Numbered from the stretch's first letter, positions 26,601-40,900 are shown. The stretch: 64,000 nt of DNA from Telopea speciosissima (GCF_018873765.1 NC_057916.1:10992001-11056000); one strand, 5' to 3'. Notes: generated by a model from the sequence alone, not told the origin. Numbers and translations are program-made.

Positions 26601-29100
26601 TTGCTAATCTAGCAGGATAGGTTTCTTGACAGCATTATTTAATGTTGTGATCTATCTGAATTAAAGCTTTTCCCTTTCAGTTTGAGAGTTCATGAATATT
26701 CAATTTTTTTGTTCTTTTTGGGTGGCAGACTTCAGTTAATGTGCTACAAGTATTTGTGGGATAATATAGTTGCTGATAGCTTCCCTTCAGACCATTTCTT
26801 TGATTTCTTTGGATTGAATCCTCTTCACGTTTTGTCCGAAGATATCATAGAGCACGCTGCTAGCTCAGGTTTCCCTGTGAAGGTAAATGACTTTGCTCCT
26901 TGACTGTAGTAATCCATTGATCTATGTTTCTTGTGACACCTTAATACCTTTTCTCATCTATAATTAACCGTTTACTCCATGTATTTTCCCTATTGGCCAA
27001 TCCATCTCCCCCGTTGTGTTAGTTGGTGAACCCCTTGGAAGGGATATGACTGACATAGTGACATATGAATGGACACCATAATTTCATGATATTTGAACTT
27101 CTTTACTGCCAACTTCCTTCAAGAATAGTTCTTACCTATATTTTAGCTGTGGATCAGAAGTTTAAGATATTCAGTTCTATTTGGTCAAATTCTGAGGTTA
27201 TTCTCCATTTGAATGATGTCCATTGGCTGGATGGTCCTCAGCAACGACTTAGTAGTCATCTCCATGATAAAAGCGGCATTTGAAGATGATAGTGATGATG
27301 TATTCATTCTCCAGTATAATTTTGTTAAGTTTATCCCAAGTTACTGAGCAGCTTCTTTCTCCAGTATATTTTTCCTTATTTCTGCTGCTTCAGTTTGAGA
27401 GGTGCTCAACCTAAACAAAACTTGGTTTTAACCTATAGTGGGATTACTCCAACTTAACCTGGAAAATCTTCTCCTGTTGCTTTCTACTTCCTCTTCTTGA
27501 AGGCTCATTCTTTTGGGTCGGGCAAGGTTGAAGCATATCCGAAACTCAACATGGATTTAACTGGGCATGGGTTGGCCAACCTGAAACTTGGAGAACCAAT
27601 TAGATTGTCAGTACAGTTCATGAATTATCACCCTAGTCCATATGTAACCCTTCAATCTTCTAAGGGATTACAGTATCTTCATGAGCCCTTAATTGTTCCC
27701 CTTATTACTCTGTCTTTTTCATATCTTAGCATAGATCTCCTGTTGACATCAAACTTGATGGTTCGAATGTTTCATTTTGTGTGTGGTCAGCTATGTTCCT
27801 GAATCAATGTGCTATAATGTCATGTGTTAAAGGCTTGAGGAGCGAAACAAGATATGTCTAATGGGATATGTATGCGATCTGGAGAGCCTTTTGTTAATGT
27901 GGAAAAATGTCCTGTGAGAGAAAGTTGAGAACACTGTGTCAAAATGAAGACATTCTTGACATAAGATTAAAGAAACATTTGGATAGAATAAAATAATCAA
28001 GTCTTTAGTGAGTTGTTTGTATCAAAAGATAGGCATTCTGGCTATGGTACACCCAAGAGCTTTCCTACTTATTAAATGTAATGGATCAATACAGAAACAA
28101 AAATTTTGGACATGTAGGGTAAAATCCTCTCATAGACATTATTGCTTTCCGGTTTATGATGATATTCTGAGTTTGCTTCATTTACATGTGCAGACCCTTG
28201 AAGATCTAGTTACGTGCTTTAGAAATGCGTGTTGCTTGATGCCTTCTGCACACGACCAGCTTCTGTTGAGGTGATTAGAAATCTAAACTTAAAACTTTAG
28301 ACTATGTTATTAGTTGGACCTCTTCTAGCTGCAAACTAGTCCATGGAAGATGAAAATATTCCTATTTAAGGATAGGAAAGGTTTTAGCTATGTTCCATCT
28401 TGAGAAACATTTTATAGAGAGCAGCAATGTTGCGTATGACAGCTGGAGAAGTCACTTCTCTTGTTCCTTCAAAGAATTAGTATTCCAGTAACCATTGTCC
28501 ATGGGGAAAAATATAGTACAAAACATAGTATGGGGCTTATGTGGTCATGGATATTTTCTACATGGCCACCTCAGGCAGTTGCTTATGAGATGGCTGGATG
28601 TGTGGGTATTCATTGGCTGCTGCACCATCTTTCCATTTGGCTGAAAAAGTAGTTTTGTCCCGAGAAGGCTTCTATGCTTTTAATATTCAGTAAGGGTAAT
28701 TAATTTAGATGATTTGAACTGCCCAATCTATCTCATTCTTTTGAATGCTTGGCCAAAAATTTGTATGGTTATGAAAAGCCTATTGGGTATTTTGTACGAG
28801 GCTTTACTGGTCAGAGTCCTCTTCTATTTTCTAAGATCATCTCTCCACATATTTGGGGTCACCTTTCTGCTTCTTGTTTGCTGCAGATATGAACTCCAAG
28901 AAGATCATTCATTGCTAGGTGAAGATAAGTTTGCTTATGATTCTGATTGGCTTAAAAGTCAGATCCAGTGCTGTCTTGAGTTCTGGATGGGAAACCGAGA
29001 AGCCAGATATGTCCCAACAGAGGAGCGCTGGAAGTGTCGGTATTGCAAGTTTGCTTCTGTTTGTCCAACAAATGCAAGCACCAATAGTATGCCAAGCTAG
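23672..29100 (+). CDS. EXO5: Exonuclease V (EXO5/DEM1 family), 7 coding exons
   Basis: Single-stranded DNA exonuclease of the PD-(D/E)XK/Cas4-like fold with a 4Fe-4S cluster, acting in DNA repair in nucleus or organelles. Predicted exons: 23672-24043, 24654-24758, 25806-25927, 26414-26563, 26729-26882, 28194-28270, 28887-29100. All have GT/AG borders and matching phases and give 397 residues, near the usual plant length. Visible features: a first cluster cysteine in ITDLTASEWCEKQ (Cys127), the nuclease core [16 protein letters not shown] (Asp214) and LVDTKTR (Asp231, Lys233), the [13 protein letters not shown] helix, and the last three cluster cysteines in [13 protein letters not shown] (377, 380, 386). 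All catalytic and cluster residues are present, so it looks functional. The start is the first Met of a frame beginning MTDSPIKSP and continuing [16 protein letters not shown], which fits the family N-terminus. No transit peptide is obvious. Intron 5 is about 1.3 kb and contains an open stretch (27503-27660) that might be an alternative exon but is not needed for the family alignment. Confidence 0.93.
25131..25360 (+). repeat. 114-bp tandem repeat in EXO5 intron 2
   Basis: gcattcttacaaatactac and its flanks, through ttcatgaaaaaaaa, occur twice with a 114-bp period (25141 and 25255). It is intronic and non-coding. Confidence 0.85.
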
Positions 29101-29453
29101 AATTTAGCAGCGATGTTATACTCCTATCCTAATTCAATCAGCCTACAAGAAGTTGTTGCTGTATGTAGCCACTTTTTGCAGAAGTGACAGAGAGTACGGA
29201 ACCACCCAAGTTCCCACTGTATTTCACTTGGATTGGCAGACCATTACGTGGGGCACCCCAAGAAATAACAGGATCCTGTACAACTTATTTGTGTGTAGCC
29301 ATATGCATATAGCATGCCATTGTTGTTGGCAGACCTTCCATGCTCTGTTTAATAATTCTTCTTTTTCTTTTTCTTTGTTTCGGTACCCATTTATAGATTC
29401 ATTCATTGTTGTAAAATGGATACTTAATTAACTGTACATTTATTTTTCATTCC

Positions 29454-29459
29454 AATAAA
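29454..29459 (+). terminator. Candidate EXO5 poly(A) signal
   Basis: AATAAA about 355 bp after the EXO5 stop, in a T-rich context. The distance is reasonable for a plant 3' UTR. Plant signals are loose, so confidence is moderate. Confidence 0.4.
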
Positions 29460-31171
29460 TATAAATTTCTGCTGCTCCTTCAAGGAGTTTCCTCTATACT
29501 TTGCGCATGTATGATGTTACATAGCTGGACAGTAGATGTAAACTGAGCAGTTGTCCTACAGAATGCTCTCATGACTGTGATTAGGGGCAGTCCAACCGCG
29601 AGGGCATTCCTATGGTTTCATTAGTTGTTAAGTGTTGATCAGATGATCAGGATGCACCACTCAATGTAACCCACTGCATAAACCGAATAGATCTGTGGCC
29701 ATTGGCATGATGAGATGGATGACATTCAAGGGGAGTTCTCCACTGCCTTGAGTCTCTTGGCTTTCTATGTTGAAAATTTTTGGACATTGCTCATCATTCA
29801 TAAAGAAGATTCACATATCATGAAACCATAGACTTTACCTTCAGACTCCAAAAATTGTCAAGGAACACAGTAGGGGGGGGAGTGAAATGTCTTAGTTCAT
29901 CTGGGGAAAAAAAACTGAATCTTCCTTTTTCAAAGCTACTTTAGATTGGGTGAAACTGAACCATCCTGCCAAACATCAGGATAGGCACCCAGTGTCAGGA
30001 CAAGCGGATCAACCTGAATTGAGGTCAAGGTTTTAAGTATCTGGATCGGATTAGACAGATTAGGTGTCTTGATCAGGATCAGGTGGCAGTGCTACACTGA
30101 TATTTTGTCAAATAATAGTCAATATTGGGTTGGATCATCTGATCAGGATCAACATTGGTAGTTTCCAATCCAGTCTACTATACCAGTTTGTAGAACCTTG
30201 GTGGAGGTGATTTAGGTAGAGATGGCCGGAGAGCAAAATGACAGAGTATGCAAACACATGCTGATCTTACAAGGTTATGCATGCGCGAGTCCAGAAACTC
30301 TGCACTCGTATTTCCTTTTTTGATGGTTAATCACTCTGCAACAAACTCATTTACCTTTTGATGGATTATTTTGGTAGAGACCCAGAAATCTGTGATCAGG
30401 TTTGTAATTTTCTTGCAGTGTGAGTACTGGGAAAATCTAAATATAAGTTCCATTTCTGTTGATGATTGTATTCTTAAATGTTTTTTTTTTAATTGGTTAC
30501 AAGTTTTGAAATTTCTTTTTTTAATTTTTTAGAGTCAAATAGTTATAGTCTCATATCGGTTTATTCACGTTTTTTGTGCCTTCATATACTTGAGGAGCTA
30601 TCTCCATTTAATGCCTTAAGGTGTTGGTTAAACCCTCCAACATGCTGAGATGACTTATCGATTTCAACAAATGATGGGAAGTTAATTACAATTTCTAGGT
30701 TGGCATGCTTGTACAAAAATCAAAATCACTTCTAATTCCAAAGCATTGCTTCTTTCTCTTCTCTCTTCTTTCATCCCCTTGTCTGTGAGAAAATCTGCTG
30801 CTGGTTCTATTTGGCCTTCATCAATGTGTGAACATAGCTGGAGAAGAGAACTGATTACAATAAGTTCCTACTTACCTACTTCATCTTGCTTCCATTGTTG
30901 TGAAGTTACAGTGTTCATTTCTGTTATTTCCATAAATTATCTTAACCCAAAGGACTTGGCACCTATATTTTCAAGTGTGGATAAATGTTAAAAACAAACA
31001 CCAAAGAAACACGAAGAAACAAAACAGCATAAGCAGGTTTTGTGCACAATCCACAACCATGCACAAAATCTTTTGCCAAAAAATTATTATCAAAAAAATA
31101 AGAGAGCATTCGGTGGGTCAAAGAACCTTCTCCATCCCTCTCCCCCTTCCCCCCTAATTTTTATCCTCTTC
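29460..31171 (+). other. Intergenic region after EXO5
   Basis: No gene recognised. About 30010-30190 is rich in ggatc/gatcagg words (for example gtatctggatcggatta and gatcaggatcagg), which resemble the more regular GATCGG-type repeat at 31445-31690. The rest is ordinary AT-rich spacer. Confidence 0.5.
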
Positions 31172-31325
31172 TGTTCGCTACCCGAACAAGACCGTCCTGT
31201 CTCTTCATATGGGGTGCGAAATGATGACTTAACCTCCCTCGGCCAGTGTGTTCGGGCAGGGGGTTAGGTTGTCATTTCGCACCCCCATGTGAGGGGACAG
31301 GACAATCCTGGTCGGGCAGCGAACA
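31172..31325. mobile_element. Palindromic miniature element (foldback)
   Basis: Arms of about 66 bp. The left starts tgttcgctacccgaacaaga, includes cctgtc, and ends ggtgcgaaatgatgact. The right includes gtcatttcgcaccccc and ggacaggac and ends gggcagcgaaca. The hairpin is nearly complete apart from a short centre. It has no coding capacity. It shares the gggcag-end style of family M but not its interior, so it may be a separate subfamily. It lies about 620 bp upstream of the predicted TIM14 start. Confidence 0.75.
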
Positions 31326-31444
31326 AGAAATGATAACGATTCCCCTCCCCCCCCCCCCCCCCCCCACCCCCAAAAAAAAGAGAGGGTATAATAGTAAATT
31401 CAGCAAACACCACCTGGTCGGCACAATAGCATCCATTCCCCAGG

Positions 31445-31690
31445 GTTTTAAAAAACGGAATCGGATATGAATCGGTCAGGGCCGGTTCTAATCCAGATTG
31501 ATTGGAATCGCATGGAACCGGCCGATTCTAAGCTATTTGGAGGTGAAAATGTTATCGGCTCAAGAATCGATTCGATTGAACTGGCCGATCTGATTTCAAA
31601 TTTTCAATGCAACCATTAACAATTAGGATCGGTGTCAGCCGATTCGATACTCTGATCCGATACCCGATTCCCGATTCATTAAGGCATGCC
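31445..31690 (+). repeat. GATCGG/CCGATTC-rich repeat tract
   Basis: A degenerate tract with many copies of words such as gaatcgg, ccgattc and tcgattcgatt in both orientations. Similar words recur at 46430-46930 and, as TATCG variants, within the insertion at 37405-38714. No gene content. It probably belongs to a degenerate transposon class with internal palindromes. Confidence 0.6.
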
Positions 31691-31779
31691 CCAACACGGC
31701 TACACCCCTCTTCCCCCCCCCCCCCCTTCAAATAAAAAATAAAAAAAACGCATGAGAAAAACTTAGAAGAACTTCTGGG

Positions 31780-31949
31780 GAAGTCCATTTGCAGCTTCGG
31801 TGAACCTCTGAAAACCCTAAGAATGGGTTCTTGTTTTCTAAATCAGGCGTTAAGACGGAGCAACAACTTCACAGCTTAAAAGAAAAGACCAAATAATTTA
31901 TTTACAAACCGATGTTCTTTTCTTCAACCCTGAACCTCTCGCGGATATG
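31780..31949 (+). promoter_or_regulatory. Presumed TIM14 5' UTR and first exon
   Basis: About 170 bp of less AT-rich, UTR-like sequence (cttcggtgaacctctgaaaa to ctctcgcggatatg) ending in ATG and a strong donor. Only position and splice logic support it; the transcription start cannot be seen. Confidence 0.5.
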
Positions 31950-34900
31950 GTGAGTTGAGACCCTCTTTGTTCCATTTTCTGTTTTCCAATGTGAAATTCT
32001 ATTTCTTCTTTTTTTCCCCCGTTTTCAAACACCCATTTTGCTGCTTTGAGTCATTAGGTTTTTATTGATATTTGTTAAAAGACAAGGCAGTTGTAAGAGA
32101 ATGGAAACATCTCCATGGCGATTTGGTGTTCGATTATTGAGTGCTCCTTCTTTACTGTTTCCCCCCCCCCCCCCCCCCCGTTGTTCTCTTGTTGATCATC
32201 AATTAAAGAAATTATATTGGCTACTAATGAGCTAGATTGAATTAAATTCTTCCAGTGAGTTGCTTCAAATCTAAATTTGTTTAACATCCATCAACCATGA
32301 GATCTGTTGTCTCTGAGTTTGTGGGTTTTTTGCAGAGCCTTTCACATCATTTTCGATGGAGTTATCTAGAGCCTTTCACAGGCTTAATACATCTCCTTCG
32401 GTCCTGCACAAGTTCGCACAGTAGTGAAAGACTTTTTTTTTTTTTTTTGTTTTATTCGGCTAGCATGTTTGAAATTTTGGACAGAGATCACCAAATCTTA
32501 TCCATCTAGGAGACAACCAAAACCACTATTAGATTCATTGGGTGGAAGTTTGACTCTAATTACATTGTTAAGGTGATGTCTTGAAAATTTCTTTGTACTG
32601 ACCTTTGTGTGTTCTTTTGTGGCTTGATGATAAAATAATTGATATTGGTCCTGAGATTCAAACAGAAGCATCTCGGATTGGAATATTGCTGGAAATTAAA
32701 GCCCATTAGGAACCAACTGTAGGCTTCAGATTTAGGCTAGGATTTTATTTTAGTGGAGAGGGTGACATCTAAATGTCCATTGCAAAAGATGTAAAGTCTG
32801 TTCTTTATTCGATTGGATTAGGTTTAACAGTTGCGTGCTGGGCATGGCGATGGGCTATGCTTTTAGGAGAATAAAGTTCAAAGTGGTCAAATCTTACTTG
32901 AAAGCTTTAGGACATCTTGATCTTTGGTAGAGAGTGGATCTGGTATATTTATATCAAATCTTTTCTTTGCTGCCTCATGTGGCCCTATTAACAGTTGGGT
33001 GCATAGTCTCTTAGAAAAGAGTCCCAGTGCCCCTAAAATGGAAGGATCTTTGCTGGGAAATTGCTCACTGAAAGGTTAATATATGTTATGCGCTACCAAG
33101 GAGGCTCTACGATAGCATCATCTGTCTCATGTTTGCTACATATGCAATGTGGGCAAGGAATAAGTTGGCCGTTGGTTCTAAACTTCTAATTGTCCATTCG
33201 CCTTTAAGATCTGGTTCCATTTCCTCCCCCCCCCCCCCCCCCCCCGGCGTTAGGAGGTTTCACCCATGTCATTGTTGCTCTGATGGGGATTTGTGAGGGG
33301 TGAGCCTCTTCACACGATTGTCCTTTATACTGATATTGTGACCCTTTACAAGGAGAGTATTTATTAATTGTTTCTTGGCAGTTTCATCTCTGTTGAAATG
33401 ATTATCATAATAATTTCTTCTCATGTGGCACATGGGCATTCTCTTGTCATTTATCTTATCTGGAGTGATTCTTCCCTCGCCCCTACCAAACTCCTGTCTC
33501 TTCCCATTCTAATGTCTAGGAATATACAGTTGGAGATCCCCACCTTTAGTTGTGAAGCTTTACTTTTATGGTTAAACCCTTACCAATCTCTGGCCTTCTA
33601 GGTTTGATGGTTTGTGATTTTACTAGCTCTTGGATTATATCCCTATCATTTGCTCTTCCAATGATAAAGGTTTGAGTCACATAAGCATTGTGGAGACTCA
33701 TAATTTTATTGCCTGGACGCAAAGGGAGGTTCAATACTTCTGCTTAACTAGGTACATACATGATCAGTGACTGCTTATTAGCATCTTGTTCCACTCAAAC
33801 ATTGGATCTGCGAAGAATATTGCTGAATATTTTGTTAAGTGTTTTCGGTTGTCTACCATTATTTCTTTTTTACATTTTTTTATGGCCAAAGGTTATGTGC
33901 ACAGCCGTGCATGTGCACAGTCGAACACATAACTGTGCAATAGAGACTAACGTGGGTCAAAATTACCAAAACCTCCCTCCCCCCCCCCCCCCCCCATTTG
34001 AAGAATTGTGTATGGGTGGGGTGTTGTGCATGAATCCCCTAATGAAAGAAAGAAGGATCTACACACTGCAGCTAATATTTTTATCTTACTCGCCAAGTCA
34101 ATAGTTGATAGCCAAACGGTATATTTAATAAGGAGAGAAAAGGGGGACCCACATATTTAATGAGAGAGGGAAGAGAGGAGAGTAAACACTGACAGCGTGT
34201 ACTTCCTTTTCCCAATAAATAAAAAAAGAAGGTTACAAAGTGACCCTCCACAGTGCTTGGGAGTCCTACTACTTGAGACCTCTCCTCCTCTTCCTCTTAA
34301 ATTCATTAATTCATGAAATAAATAAATAAAGAAGGTTTACAAAGCGATCCTCCACCAGTACTTAGAATCCTACTACTTGAGACCTCTAAACTCCTTAAAC
34401 AAGATGGACCATTCAATGAAATAGCAGCATGCATCAAAACAAATTTCAGGAGTTGGCCTCTCATCACTCTGGAAACTTCCTTCCAATGCCTCAGCAATTG
34501 GAGTACTTTGAGTCCAACCATGTATCGAGTATAAATAGTGTTAGAGATATAGGCCAGAATACCGTAGGGGTATTCTGGTCCTTTCCTCCTTTTTATTTTT
34601 CTTCTTATGTTATTTATTCTCTTTCCTTTGTTTATACTTATGTCAGCTATATAGGGGCATAAGTGTCTATGTAATTCTCTTTTATTAGTATAAATACAGG
34701 GCTTAGGGAATCATATTGATTCACTTAAGCATTAAACCATTCTATTTCTCAACTTTGCATTAGAGCAACGACACTTCTGATTTTTTTTCTCTTCAAAACC
34801 CCTCCCTCCCATCGTGTTCTCTTCCCTTTCCCTTCTCTCTCGATTTTTTTTCTCCCCCTTCTCCTTGCTTCTTCTCCTTCTCTAAGGGCAGCACTGCAGA

Positions 34901-37900
34901 GGTGATCACATGATCCAGCTGCTGCCCCTTCCCACCTCTTTTATTCCTTTTTTTTCATGACCTAAACCTTTTCTCTCGATGGCTGCTGGTTCCATATTGC
35001 GCTAATTAGAGTTTCCTGTTTTTTTTTGGGAAGATCAGTCCTCGACTGATTAGGACTGCTTCTCCTTCTATTGGAGACCCTCTTGCGACATTGGACTGCT
35101 ACTATCGAGATTACAACAGAAACTGAAGACCATCTCCCCCAATCGAGACCTACTTTCAGTATATTGGACAGCGTGGATAAGCCTTCTTCAACAATTTTTT
35201 TGTGGGATTTCCCTGCCCCATCGATCTCTGTTTTTGGGTTTTCTTCCATAACACTCACACACTCGATATTGGGGAGGGCTCCTATTTTGCTGTTGGACAG
35301 ATCTTCTCTTCACTATGGGTGACTCCACTGATATTTCGACTGCTACATCTGATCAGGTTAGCCATGACAAATCTGATTTCCATGATCTCCACCCTAACCC
35401 TATCAAGTTAGACGGCAACAATTATCTTCTATGGTCTCGATCAGCCTCTTTTGCTATTGCTGGACGTGGCCTCACTGGTTATATTGATGGGACTATCCCT
35501 ATGCCGACTGCCCCTGGTATTGCCAAGACTCGATGGTTAGCCAACAATGGTCTTCTTATGTCATATTTTGTTGGTTCTATGAATTCAAATCTAGCCCAGG
35601 GATATCTTCTACTTGATACCGCTTCTCAGATTTGGGCAGCATGTAAAGAGACATATGGGCAGCTTGGTAATGATGCTCAGGTGTATGAGCTTCGCAAAAA
35701 GGTCCTTCATACTACTCAAGGGGACTTCACGGTGTCTAAATATTATGCCACTCTCTGCAGCCTCTGGCAGCAATTGGACCATTTTTTAGATTATCACCCT
35801 GATACAGCTACCAACATCGTTGCCTATAAGAAGCATGTTGACAGGATTAGGGTGTATGACTTTTTGGCCGGGTTGAATGTTGAATATGACCAGATTCGTG
35901 TTCAAGTGTTGGGCCATTTTCCTTTTCCCATACTTGAACAATCCTATGCTCTGGTCTCTTCAGAAGAAAACCGCAGGGCTGCTATGTTACATCCTCCTGT
36001 TTCGGACAGATTGGCTCTCCAGACTGTTGCCCAGGCTACTGCTGCCCCTATTGGGACTTTATCTGTTGGTAGTTCTCCGTCAGGTCCTATTACCTGTGAC
36101 CACTGTCATAAGTCTTATCATACCAAGGACAGGTGTTGGAAGCTTCATGGGAAACCGACTGACTTTGAAGCCAAGCGGGTTGCCAAGAAAAAGCCTAAAA
36201 GCAAGGCACATCAATCTAAATCTGTTGATACAGCCCCGGCTACAGACATTGGTCTATCTCAGGACGATTTACAGGCTTTCCTGCGTATGCTATGGTCTTC
36301 CCGCTGCTGCTGCCTCTACTACTTCCGCTGCCACTTGCCAATTCCTTAGCTCCTTCAGGTTCATATTTTGCCCGGTCAGGTATCCCTTTTGGTGGTCATT
36401 GTGCTTCTGTAGCTTCACATCCCTGGATCATTGATTCCGGGGTTATAGATCACATGACTGGTACTTCTAGCTTATTTTATAGATATTCTCCCGCTTCTGG
36501 GAAAGACAAGGTCAAGGTGGCTGATGGTTCCCTTTTTTCCATCTTTGGAAAAGGAATCATCAACTGTACTTCCAACCTCCCTTTGTCTTCTGTTTTACAT
36601 ATACCTAATTTTACTACTAACCTCCTTTCCATTAGTAGTATTACTCGTGATCTTAACTGCAAGGTAACCTTTTATCCTTCCCATTGTGTTTTTCAGGATC
36701 TGGCGTCGGGGAAGACGATTGGATTGGGTAAAGTTCACGATGGGCTGTATCTGCTTGATGATGGTTATCTTCCTTCACCGCTGCCTTCTCCACTCCATCA
36801 GAATTCCTTGGTCTCTTCTGAACTTTACCAATGGCACTCTAGATTAGGTCACCCTCCATTAGGAATTTTAGCGCATTTATTTCCATCTTTGGTCACCAAA
36901 TGTAATAAGGATAATTTTTTTTGTGAGGCTTGTGTTCTAGCCAAACAGACACGTGCAACTTTTTCTTTATCTAATAAAAGGAGTTCTTCTTGTTTTCATT
37001 TGGTGCATTTGGATGTTTGGGGACCTAGTCGTAAGACCTCTATCTCTGGCCATCGTTGGTTTGTCTCATTTATTGATTGTCATTCTCGAAATACTTGGAT
37101 TTATCTTCTTCAGTCTAAAAACCAAGTTTTTTCTTGTTTTCAACATTTTCATAAAATGATCCAGACCCAATTCCAGGCCACTCTTAAGGTTTTACGGAGT
37201 AATAATGGCACTGAATATAAGGAATCCCAATTTCAAAAGTACCTTGCTGATCATGGGATTATACATTAGACTAGTTGTGTTGATACTCTGGCCCAAAACG
37301 GTGTGGCCGAAAGAAAGAATCGCCACTTATTGGAAGTGGTAAGAGCATTAATGTTTGCTCGACATGTTCCATCCAAGTATTGGGGTGATGCGGTTCTCAC
37401 TGCCAAAGATTTAAGTATCGGTATTGGGTATCGTATCGGTCAGGTGATTTTAAGAGACGTATCGTATCGAAGATATGTATCGATAAGTGCAGAAATGCAT
37501 GAAAATGATCAAAATACACTTTTGGACACAAAAAACAATATAAACAAGCAATTTGTGTCATATATCATGCATATATACTAAGAATTGTGAATAATCAATA
37601 ACCAGACAAGTGCGGCACTTTGAAATTGTTATAAAAGATTAAAAGATGAAATTCCTTACATGTAGAGTCACTCTATTGCCATGAAGAATGTCGGAGTGGA
37701 TCAAAGTCATGTCTGTAAGGGTCTTCAACAATAGGAGCGACTAGGATGATGTTGTGTACTGTCCGAACATAAGCACAATACTGAGCCCAGTCAAAATACT
37801 GATGGTAGTGACTCTCCCACTCATGGTATATAGATTTTAGGGTAAATGTATAATCTTCTTGGGATGTCATACATCTATACATAATGTACTCCATATATTA

Positions 37901-40900
37901 TAAACATTACCATTTGTTTTAAAGTTAAGAAGGAAAAAAAAAAATCATTTTAAAGAAGGAATTTTTGGTTTTGGGTAAAAATGGCCAAAGAAACATGGAT
38001 TTGAAACTAAATCTTTGTAAATGCATACAAAGAATGCAATTTTTATGTTAGTTTAACATATTCTCTTTGCTTCATACCAAAAAACATACCAAAAATCAAA
38101 GATTAAAGCAAAAGATTCAAGTTTTTTTCAAAAAACTTACCTAACCCTTCAAGAACAGCTTTTGAATTCGAATGTGGGCTGTTAGATCCACCAAATGATG
38201 TGATTTCAGCTCCTCAAAGTTCGTTTTTGGCAAAGAATTGAAAGCTCTCAAGAAATCTTACCCAAAAAGCAAGTTTAAATGTGTTTTTGGAAGGGATTCT
38301 CAAAGCAGGGAAGAGCTTTTTTCCGCCAGGGCTGCTAGAAATCGAGTTTCAGGTGACAAGAATGAAATGGCCATATGTTTTTTAAGTTAACGATACGTAT
38401 CGAGACGTATCGAGTTGTCTCGATATGTATCGCTATGTATCGGTCAATATATATCGATACATATCGAGACGACTCGATACGTCTTGATACGTATCGTTTT
38501 TAAAAATATAATAAAATAAAATTTTTTATAACTCTCCTCTGTATTGATACGTATCAATCGTATCGTATCATATCGTCTCGGTCGATACGTCTCGATACAG
38601 TCGAGAAATTAACTTAAAAAAAAGATACGTCTCGACCTGTATCGTATTGACCTCAACCGATACCGAGACGTATCGGCTGAGACGATACGATACGCTTCGA
38701 GACTTAATTCCTTGCTCACTGCCGCTTACCTTATTAATAGGTTACCTTCCCGGGTTCTGGATTCCCATAGCCCATTTGACGTTTTACTTGGTGATTCCTC
38801 CTTTGTGGTACCTCCCAAAGTCTTTGGCTGTATCTGTTATGCTAGGGATACTCATTCCCTTGGCAAACTTGAACCTCGTGGGTTACAGTGTATTTTTTTG
38901 GGTTATTCTCCAACCCATAAAGGATACAAGTGTTACCACCCTCCTACCCGCCGTACTATAGTCAGTATGGATGTGGTTTTCCATGAAACCCTTTCATATT
39001 ATTCCTCCCCACCTCTTCAGGGGGAGCGTTCTAGTGAAGATGTGGTTCATACTCTTGGGTTTCCCCTCCCCCCATCACCTATAGCCACCGACCAACACTC
39101 CCCGGCTGCTGTCCAGCCTCCCGAGGCTGCTGTCCCTTCACTTGAGGGGAATCCAATACAGGGGGAGATCATGAAAACAGATGGTGGTAATGTTCCTATT
39201 CAGGGGGAGCTGACTTCAGTACAGAGGACCATTCGTAACTTTCAGAAGACCATTGACAATTCCCCCATTCTCACTTACAACCGGAGATGTTCTAACAGAG
39301 AGCAGAATTAGACCACTGCAGCACCGATACCCATCCAGTTGCCGCCTCAGGATCCAGATCCTCCTTCTCCTGGTGAGCCTTCCTCTTCTGATCTACCCAT
39401 TGCTCATCGCAAAGGTTTCAGGACCTGCACTTTACATCCTATTTCCCGTTTTGTGTCTTATAGTTCTCTTTCTCCCTCTTTTCGTACATTTGTTACCTCC
39501 CTTTCTTCTGTTTCCATTCCTAAAAATTGGCAGGAAGCATCTACAGATGGAAAGTGGAAGGCAGCAATGTTGGAAGAAATGAGAGCATTGAACAAAAACA
39601 ATACGTGGGATCTTGTAGTTCTTCCTCCAGGAAAAAGACCAGTGGGTTGTAAATGGGTGTTTGTGGTCAAGCAGAAGGCAGATGGTACAGTGGATCGGTA
39701 CAAGGCACGTCTGGTTGCTAAAGGCTTCACTCAGACTTATGGCATTGACTACCAGGAGACTTTCGCACCGGTAGCAAAACTCAATACTGTACTAGTATTG
39801 CTATCCTGTGCAGTGAATCTTGGATGGGATCTTCAGCATTTGGATGTGAAGAATGCCTTCCTCCATGGTGAACTAAAGGAAGAAGTGTATATGGGCATTC
39901 CTTCAAGTTTTTCAAGTCCCGCTACCAAGGGTAAGGTGTGTCAACTGAAGCGTGCACTCTATGGCTTGAAACAATCACCTAGAGCTTGGTTCGATAGATT
40001 TCACAAGGCTATGTTGTCCGTGGGCTACCAGCAAAGCAATGTTGATCATACCTTGTTCATCAAACGTGTGGGTGCTAAGGTTACTCTCCTCATAGTCTAC
40101 GTTGATGATATTGTAGTGACCGGTAATGATGCTGATGAGATCAACAGGTTGAAGTTATTCCTTGGCCATGAGTTTGAAATTAAGGATCTCGGGACTCTGA
40201 AATATTTTCTCGGGATAGAGGTTGCTCGTTCTTCAAAGGGTATATTTCTGTCTCAAAGAAAGTATGTCCTGGATCTACTATCTGAAGCAGGGTTGCTAGG
40301 GTGTCATCCTTCGGCAATTCCCATAGAAGCTACGACAAGACTCAAGGAGAAAGAAGGCTCACCTGTTGACAAAGGTCGTTATCAGTGGTTGGTGGGCAAA
40401 CTTATCTACCTATCTCACACTCGGCCAGACATTGCCATTGCAGTGAGTATGGTCAGCCAGTTTATGCATGACCCTTATTCTTCTTATATGGAGGTCGTCC
40501 TTCGCATCTTACGATACTTGAAGTCTGCTCCAGGACAAGGGATACTCTTATCTCCCAATGGTCATCTGAAGGTTGAAGCATACACTGATGCGGATTGGGT
40601 TGGTTCCAGTGATAGGAAGTCCATCTCTGGATATTGCTCTTTTGTTGGTGGGAACCTTGTCACCTGGCGTAGCAAAAAACAGAATGTGGTGGCCAGGTCC
40701 AGTGCTGAGGCTGAATTTCGTGCGATGGCTCATGGTATCTGTGAATTGTTGTGGCTTAAGGGGTTGTTGCAAGATATTGGAGTTGCTGTCCAACTTCCAA
40801 TGATGTTATATTGTGACAATAAGGCTGCCATAAGCATCGCTCATAATCCTGTCCAACATGACCGTACTAAGCATGTGGAGGTGGACAGACATTTCATCAA

